Shown here: piece after piece, positions 15,065 through 19,500 of the stretch
Numbering within the stretch: the first letter of the stretch is position 1
How the letters are laid out: every line of letters begins with the position of its first letter
Source of the DNA: Bacillota bacterium
Lineage (GTDB): Bacteria > Bacillota > Clostridia > Acetivibrionales > DSM-1351
Reading direction: 5' to 3'
Length of the DNA: 19,500 bases
Assembly (NCBI GenBank): GCA_023426005.1
Contig: JAFABO010000222.1
Location: forward strand, 1 to 19,500
Notes under the pieces: model-generated
Told to the model about the DNA's origin: nothing
What the model saw: only the letters and a program-made list of their open reading frames with translations
Databases searched by the model: none
Made by a program: the position numbers and the translations under genes

Positions 15065-17404
15065 TTAAATAATTGATAACTTTATTTCATTGTTTTCCTC
15101 CAGATCCACACCAACAAGTGAACCCTCTTTTATAGTTCCCTTCAGGTACTCCTCGGACAACCTGTCTTCAATATAGTTCTGAATGGCACGTCTTAAAGGT
15201 CTTGCACCAAACTTGACGTCATAGCCTTTTTCAAGTATAAATTCTTTCACTCTGTCGGATATATTTACTCTTATATCCTTATCTCTCGCCTCGGCATATA
15301 CCTCTTCAAGCATTAATTCTATTATTTGCTTAAGCTCCTCATGGTTAAGCTCGGTAAATACAATTACCTCATCAATCCTGTTTAAAAACTCAGGCCTGAA
15401 GGTTTCTTTGAGTACATCCTTTACCTTGCTTTCCAGAGAGGCATAAGCATTGTTTGCAAAACCGATACCGCTTGACTTAAAGTTTGTTCCGGCATTTGAC
15501 GTCATAATTATTATCGTATTTTCAAAACTTACGGTTCTTCCATGGCTGTCTGTCAGCCTGCCGTCCTCAAGTATCTGAAGCAGCATGTTGAATACATCGG
15601 GATGGGCCTTTTCAATTTCGTCCATCAAAATTACCGAATAGGGTTTTCTTCTAACCTTTTCCGTAAGCTGTCCTGCATCATCATATCCCACATACCCCGG
15701 AGGCGAACCTATGAGTTTGGACACAGTGTGTTTCTCCATATATTCGGACATATCAAGCCTTATCAGAGCTTCCTCACTCTCAAACAATTCCATGGCCAAT
15801 GCCCTTACAAGTTCAGTTTTACCTACGCCGGTAGGGCCTACGAATATGAAGGAAGCCGGCTTTTTCTTTTTTTTGAAGCCTGATCTGCTTCTTCTGATTG
15901 CCCTTGAAACGCCTTCAACAGCCTTGCTCTGACCTATTACACGCTTGTGAAGCCGGACTTCAAGGTTGATGAGCTTTTCCGATTCCTCCTCGCTGAGTCT
16001 TTGGATAGGAATTTTGGTCCAGGCTTCAATAACACTTGCAATATCGTCTATTGTCAGCTCAACATCCTTACTTGTATCTTCGATGTCTTTTATAAGTCCA
16101 ATGAGCTTGCATTCGTGAACCTTTAAATCGGCTGCCTTCTGATAATCTTCTATGGAGTCCGCCGATATAGCGGTTTCCTTTTCTTCCTGGACTCTGCGGA
16201 GCTCATCCTTGTAAGATTGGAGTTCTACAAGTTTTACATTTCTGAGGTTTGCCCTTGAACCTGCTTCGTCAATAACGTCAATTGCCTTGTCAGGCAGCAT
16301 TCTGTCCGTTATATATCTTTCAGCATAGTTAACAGCCGCCTTAACTATTTCACCGCTGATCTTTACTCTGTGATATTCTTCATAATAATGCTTTATCCCC
16401 ATCAATATTTCAATGGACTCCTCTATTGAAGGCTCATCCACTATAACAGGCTGGAATCTTCTTTCCAGGGCCGAATCCTTTTCTATATGCTTTCTGTACT
16501 CATTGAGGGTTGTGGCTCCGATTACCTGTATCTCGCCTCTCGACAAAGCCGGTTTGAGTATGTTGGCCGCATTCATGGCACCTTCTGCTTCCCCGGCTCC
16601 CATAATATTGTGAAGCTCATCTATAACAAGAATTATATTTCCAAAAGATTTGGCTTCTTCTATGATTCCTTTCATTCTGCTTTCAAATTGGCCTCTGAAC
16701 TGAGTACCGGCTACAATGCTTGTCATATCAAGCAGATAAACCTCTGAATTAAACAGTTTCTGAGGAACGCTCTTTTCGGCGATTCTGACGGCCAATCCTT
16801 CGGCTATGGCAGTTTTTCCCACACCTGGTTCTCCGATAAGCACAGGATTATTTTTCGTCCTCCTGTTCAATATCTGTATAACTCTTTCTATCTCCCTGTT
16901 TCTTCCGATTACCCTGTCTATAGCACCATCTTTTGCCCTATCGATCAGGTTTGTCCCGTACATATCAAGGTACTTTTTCTTTTTAGCAACCTTTTTATCC
17001 TGTACCTTGGTCCTGGTTGAATTCTTATCCTTATCTTCCCCAGTGCCTTTATCCTGGTTACTGACAGCCGGTACCTCAGCGCTTTGATTGCCGGCTGCTT
17101 TGGGGAAAGCTTTATTAAGCATTCCGAAAAACGGATTTGTCTGATTTACATCTCCCGTATCCGTCTGCAAAGCCTCCAACAACTCGTTGCCCTCCATATC
17201 TTCAAGCATATCGCCAACCTGCTTGCTGATATTGTCAAGCTCATCCTCCGTCATTCCAGTCTGTGATAAAAGCTGATCTATGGGCTGTAAATTCTGCTTT
17301 CTTGCACAGCTGACACAAAGGCCCTCCTGTACCTGCCTCCCATCAACTATTTTAGTCACAAAAACAACTGCTATATTTTTATTGCATATTGAGCATTTTA
17401 TCAT
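15065..17404 (-). CDS. clpE: ClpE-type ATP-dependent protease ATP-binding subunit (zinc-finger Hsp100)
   Basis: 779 residues from the ATG at 17404 (MIKCSICNKN), which has GGAGG five bases upstream; the in-frame ATG at 17416 overlaps that site. An N-terminal zinc finger (C4, C7, C30, C33) replaces the double Clp_N repeats of ClpC/ClpA. A Lys/Asp-rich linker (to about 145) follows. AAA module 1 has Walker A GEPGVGKTA (191-199) and Walker B VIDELHN; a UVR-like coiled segment lies near 419-445. AAA module 2 has Walker A GPTGVGKTE (523-531), Walker B ILMDE (592-596) and ClpP-docking loop IGF (647-649), and ends in a Clp D2-small domain. Role: unfolds damaged proteins and feeds them to ClpP. It is a single-gene unit bounded by its own leader and terminator. 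In Firmicutes clpE is usually under CtsR; no full CtsR site was found here. Confidence 0.93.
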   Translation of the reverse strand: MIKCSICNKNIAVVFVTKIVDGRQVQEGLCVSCARKQNLQPIDQLLSQTGMTEDELDNISKQVGDMLEDMEGNELLEALQTDTGDVNQTNPFFGMLNKAFPKAAGNQSAEVPAVSNQDKGTGEDKDKNSTRTKVQDKKVAKKKKYLDMYGTNLIDRAKDGAIDRVIGRNREIERVIQILNRRTKNNPVLIGEPGVGKTAIAEGLAVRIAEKSVPQKLFNSEVYLLDMTSIVAGTQFRGQFESRMKGIIEEAKSFGNIILVIDELHNIMGAGEAEGAMNAANILKPALSRGEIQVIGATTLNEYRKHIEKDSALERRFQPVIVDEPSIEESIEILMGIKHYYEEYHRVKISGEIVKAAVNYAERYITDRMLPDKAIDVIDEAGSRANLRNVKLVELQSYKDELRRVQEEKETAISADSIEDYQKAADLKVHECKLIGLIKDIEDTSKDVELTIDDIASVIEAWTKIPIQRLSEEESEKLINLEVRLHKRVIGQSKAVEGVSRAIRRSRSGFKKKKKPASFIFVGPTGVGKTELVRALAMELFESEEALIRLDMSEYMEKHTVSKLIGSPPGYVGYDDAGQLTEKVRRKPYSVILMDEIEKAHPDVFNMLLQILEDGRLTDSHGRTVSFENTIIIMTSNAGTNFKSSGIGFANNAYASLESKVKDVLKETFRPEFLNRIDEVIVFTELNHEELKQIIELMLEEVYAEARDKDIRVNISDRVKEFILEKGYDVKFGARPLRRAIQNYIEDRLSEEYLKGTIKEGSLVGVDLEENNEIKLSII

Positions 17405-17451
17405 ATTGACCTCCATTGATATTTAAATAAACCGTGTTGTTGTGAGGCCAC
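17401..17451 (-). CDS. Possible 16-codon leader ORF coupled to clpE
   Basis: GTG start at 17451 with GGGAGG at 8-base spacing (17465-17460). It encodes VASQQHGLFKYQWRSI, and its TGA stop overlaps the clpE start as ATGA. The peptide resembles nothing recognised. Good ribosome-binding site and exact stop/start overlap are the only support; a chance ORF is possible. Confidence 0.3.
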   Translation of the reverse strand: MASQQHGLFKYQWRSI

Positions 17452-17506
17452 TATTTTGACCTCCCATAGCTAGAGTACATTCCATTCCTGCTAATTTCTC
17501 CAATAG

Positions 17507-17541
17507 CACTATTATAACCGCTTATGGAGGTTATGATAGTG
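17507..17541. repeat. 13-bp inverted repeat in the clpE leader
   Basis: CACTATTATAACC (17507-17519) and GGTTATGATAGTG (17529-17541), one mismatch, 9-base loop. It may be an operator or a leader hairpin. In the clpE transcript its loop region contains most of an ACCUCCAU segment complementary to the clpE ribosome-binding site. Confidence 0.45.
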
Positions 17542-17557
17542 ACTCTCTTTCAGCATA

Positions 17558-17586
17558 AAAATAAACTTTATTAATGCATGGGTCAA
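17558..17586 (-). promoter_or_regulatory. Possible clpE promoter
   Basis: TTGACC (17586-17581), a 17-base spacer and TATTTT (17563-17558) on the minus strand, implying a leader of about 147 bases. An alternative TTGAAA/TATATA pair with 17-base spacing lies about 90 bp further upstream in the AT-rich DNA near 17650-17680. Confidence 0.35.
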
Positions 17587-17761
17587 TATTTTACCTCTTG
17601 TCCGGTCTTATTACTATTTATGTGATGCACATAATATATACCACTTATACCGGTATATATAACCGTTATATTATTTTTTCAATATATAGAACTAGAAATA
17701 CCGTCTTACAACTTTATATATACATATATACTATATTATTTCCAAAAATGTCTATAATTTT
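17587..17761. other. AT-rich gap with no gene seen
   Basis: Very AT-rich stretch with alternating TA runs and a perfect palindrome TATACCGGTATA at 17646-17657. A short plus-strand frame at 17574-17765 has low-complexity Ile/Tyr content and no ribosome-binding site, and is not accepted as a gene. The stretch probably holds upstream promoter DNA for clpE. Confidence 0.5.
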
Positions 17762-17938
17762 TTAAATTTTATACTTTTCCTTTTCCTCCAATATGTTTTT
17801 AATAGTATAACATAAGTATACTTCCGGGTCTAACAGGTTTTCAGTTGTTTTTGCTACTATTAAGTTATATTCGTTATTAATTGCAAAACAAATTAATGAA
17901 CCGTGTCTATAGTCTTTATTGCGTGTGTATACGTCCAT
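17762..17938 (-). CDS. Small hypothetical protein, 58 residues
   Basis: ATG at 17938 to TAA at 17764-17762. The protein begins MDVYTRNKDYRHGSLICFAI and ends NILEEKEKYKI; it has mixed composition, no signal peptide, two Cys, and an acidic/basic helical tail. An in-frame stop lies seven codons upstream of the start, so the ATG is the natural start. The ribosome-binding site is weak (CAGGGATT, close to the ATG). The composition looks more protein-like than other frames in this AT-rich gap, but no family is recognised and no clear promoter or terminator is seen. It lies between the PiT terminator and clpE on the same strand. It could be a real small protein or a chance frame. Confidence 0.4.
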   Translation of the reverse strand: MDVYTRNKDYRHGSLICFAINNEYNLIVAKTTENLLDPEVYLCYTIKNILEEKEKYKI

Positions 17939-17997
17939 AATCCCTGTTTTGATTTTTCAATATGTAAATATTCTGTTACCAAAATTAAAAAAATTGG

Positions 17998-18043
17998 AAA
18001 AAAGGAAACGGCAAATTAAACCAGGCTTAATCTACCGTTTCCT
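17998..18043 (-). terminator. Terminator of the phosphate permease unit
   Basis: AGGAAACGG (18003-18011) pairs with CCGTTTCCT (18035-18043), with an inner ATTAA/TTAAT stem. The minus strand continues with six T, CC, then a second T-rich run. It lies 39 bp past the permease stop codon. Confidence 0.85.
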
Positions 18044-18081
18044 CTATTGAGTATAGAATTAAATTTTATGTCCTGTTTATT

Positions 18082-19080
18082 TCAGATAAATATCTTGAAT
18101 ATGGTAGTTATAAATGCACCTATTAAAGCGGATACAGGAATGGTAATTACCCAGGCCCAAACTATGTTTCTTACAAGGGACCACTTAACGGCCGACAGCC
18201 TCTTAGAGGCTCCGACGCCCATTATTGATGATGAGATAACATGGGTTGTACTGACAGGAGCTCCAAAATGTGTCATGGTCTCTATGACAATGGCAGCACC
18301 TGTTTCAGCCGCAAAGCCGCCGATAGGCTGCAGCCTGATCATATTGACCCCTATGGTCTTGATTATTTTCCAGCCTCCGATGGAGGTTCCCAGGGCCATT
18401 GATAACGCACAGGCCACCATAACCCAGGGCTGTACCCCCGTATGCCCGCCGTTCAAGCCTGCACCCACCAGAGCCAATGTTATGATACCCATCGATTTCT
18501 GAGCATCGTTATTACCATGGGAATAAGCCATAAATGCCGCAGATATTATCTGTAATTTTGAAAACCATTTGTTTATAAATGTCGGAGTTAAACTACGGAG
18601 TAATTTGTATAGTAAGGTCATAAATAAAAAACCCATACCAAAACCAATAAACGGAGAGGTTACCAAAGGTAATACTACCTTTTCCCAGACCCCCTGCCAT
18701 TTTACAATGCTTATGCCCCCTGAATAGGCAATTGCAGATCCCACCAGAGCTCCGATCAAAGCATGTGACGAACTGCTGGGAATTCCAAAATACCAGGTTA
18801 TCAAATCCCATATAATTGCTGCAATAATAGTCGCAATTATTACATATTGCCCTTTAATCATATCGCCGTCCACCAAACCGTTGGTTATGGTATGGGCAAC
18901 CTTGCTGCTGGTCAGCGCACCTACAAAATTTAATACTGCCGACATAAGTATTGCTTGCCTTGGAGACAGCACTCTCGTTGAAACAGATGTAGCGATAGAA
19001 TTTGCAGTATCGTGAAAGCCGTTTATAAAATCAAATCCCAGTGCCAATACGACAACAGCTATCAATGAAACACTAAGCAT
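18082..19080 (-). CDS. pit: PiT-family inorganic phosphate permease
   Basis: 332 residues, almost entirely hydrophobic with about ten membrane segments. The two PiT signature repeats are clear: GFDFINGFHDTANSIATSVS at the N-terminus, and YSHGNNDAQKSMGIITLALV in the second half, with GIPSSSSHALIGALVGS and GAPVSTTHVISSSIMGVG as the paired inner motifs. Family role: low-affinity symport of phosphate (or metal-phosphate) with H+ or Na+. Its ATG overlaps the end of the DUF47 gene by 8 bp, the usual pairing for this transporter, so the two are translationally coupled. It ends in a strong terminator. The length is normal for the short bacterial/archaeal type. Its sequence contains both repeats, so it is complete. 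Confidence 0.95.
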   Translation of the reverse strand: MLSVSLIAVVVLALGFDFINGFHDTANSIATSVSTRVLSPRQAILMSAVLNFVGALTSSKVAHTITNGLVDGDMIKGQYVIIATIIAAIIWDLITWYFGIPSSSSHALIGALVGSAIAYSGGISIVKWQGVWEKVVLPLVTSPFIGFGMGFLFMTLLYKLLRSLTPTFINKWFSKLQIISAAFMAYSHGNNDAQKSMGIITLALVGAGLNGGHTGVQPWVMVACALSMALGTSIGGWKIIKTIGVNMIRLQPIGGFAAETGAAIVIETMTHFGAPVSTTHVISSSIMGVGASKRLSAVKWSLVRNIVWAWVITIPVSALIGAFITTIFKIFI

Positions 19081-19500
19081 TTTTCATTACAACCCCTTCT
19101 ACTATATTGGCAACATCTTCACATGCATCTATTGTATTTTCCAGCAACTCAAATATCGCCTTCCATTTTATTACCTCAACAGCATCGGTTTCGGACATGA
19201 ACAGGCTGGCCATGGCATCTCTGAAAATGGTATCTGCTTCATCCTCGACATTGTTCACTTCAATAATTTTCTTCTGAAGCTGCTTGCTCTTCTTCATATT
19301 TTTTACTTCGATCATTACATTTCTCAGTTCCCCGGTGGCCTTTACAATCAGCTTTGTAAGGGTAAGCGCTTCCGGTCTTACTTCCTTAACATTGAACATG
19401 CTGAAGCGGTGAGCTGCACTCTCAATATCATCGGTAATGTTATCAAGTTCTTTGGCAATGGTAAAAATATCTTCCCTGTCAATAGGAGTAATAAAGGATT
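19073..19500 (-). CDS. DUF47/PhoU-like PiT accessory protein, N-terminus cut by window edge
   Basis: The frame is open to the right edge. The internal ATG at 19399 is not the start, because upstream codons continue the family motif FITPIDREDIFTIAKELDNI and then TDDIESAAHRF. 142 codons are visible including the TAG stop at 19073-19075; about 65 N-terminal residues are missing. It is a helical, charged protein with the PhoU-like fold (VNNVEDEADTIFRDAM, EVIKWKAIFELLENTIDACEDVANIVE). Proteins of this family are encoded beside PiT permeases and are thought to control their activity at the membrane. The gene overlaps the permease start by 8 bp. Confidence 0.93.
   Translation of the reverse strand, partial: SFITPIDREDIFTIAKELDNITDDIESAAHRFSMFNVKEVRPEALTLTKLIVKATGELRNVMIEVKNMKKSKQLQKKIIEVNNVEDEADTIFRDAMASLFMSETDAVEVIKWKAIFELLENTIDACEDVANIVEGVVMKNA

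Noticed and set aside
15065..17404. Assignment of the Hsp100 protein as ClpC
   Set aside because: The N-terminus is a CxxC...CxxC zinc finger and lacks the double Clp_N repeats that define ClpC, so ClpE fits better despite the shared UVR-like segment.
17441..17465. Possible CtsR operator upstream of clpE
   Set aside because: One half-site (AGGTCAAA on the minus strand) is perfect, but the second tandem heptad required at 3-base spacing is absent, and the match overlaps a leader ribosome-binding site.
17574..17765. Plus-strand ORF of 63 residues in the gap upstream of clpE
   Set aside because: No ribosome-binding site, Ile/Tyr-rich low-complexity content typical of translated AT-rich DNA, and opposite to all neighbours.
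18047..18502. Plus-strand ORF of 151 residues opposite the phosphate permease
   Set aside because: It is the mirror frame of a clearly conserved membrane protein gene and lacks a ribosome-binding site and family features.
1..19500. CRISPR arrays, insertion sequences, tRNA or rRNA genes
   Set aside because: No repeat-spacer pattern, transposase frame, terminal inverted repeats with target duplication, or structured RNA gene was seen on either strand.

Overview
All well-supported genes in this window lie on the minus strand. They describe a low-GC Gram-positive anaerobe of the Clostridia. The best guess is a cellulolytic Ruminiclostridium-type (cluster III) organism. Pointers are AT-rich intergenic DNA, strong GGAGG ribosome-binding sites, lipoprotein sugar binders, YesM/YesN-type two-component proteins, a zinc-finger ClpE, and a gene order that matches, from memory, the cuaDSR-cuaABC cellodextrin sensing and uptake cluster of R. 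cellulolyticum. The genus is inferred; no marker gene is present.

In transcription order (right to left): (1) the 3' part of a DUF47/PhoU-like gene overlapping a PiT phosphate permease gene, closed by a terminator near 18.0 kb; (2) an AT-rich gap of about 600 bp with a possible 58-residue ORF and the structured leader of clpE; (3) clpE, ending in a very strong terminator at 15.0 kb; (4) a sensing block of solute-binding lipoprotein, YesM-like histidine kinase and YesN/AraC-type response regulator; (5) a leader with promoter, cre-like site and terminator hairpin, then a CUT1 sugar importer (binding lipoprotein and two permeases); (6) a second, closely related response regulator with no kinase of its own; (7) a second CUT1 importer of the LplABC/YtcQ type (two permeases, then a binding lipoprotein with a DUF3502-like C-terminus); (8) a LacI-family repressor cut by the left edge.

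Working model: the binding protein at 13.6-14.9 kb detects a sugar outside the cell and signals through the kinase to one or both response regulators, which switch on the importers. The cre-like site adds carbon catabolite control, and the LacI repressor may add an internal signal. No ATPase for either importer is present, so both probably use a shared MsmX/MsiK-type ATPase encoded elsewhere. Stem-loops beside the two transport binding-protein genes suggest that subunit ratios are set by RNA processing or stability. The most unusual point is the duplicated response regulator serving, apparently, a single sensor kinase and two transporters.
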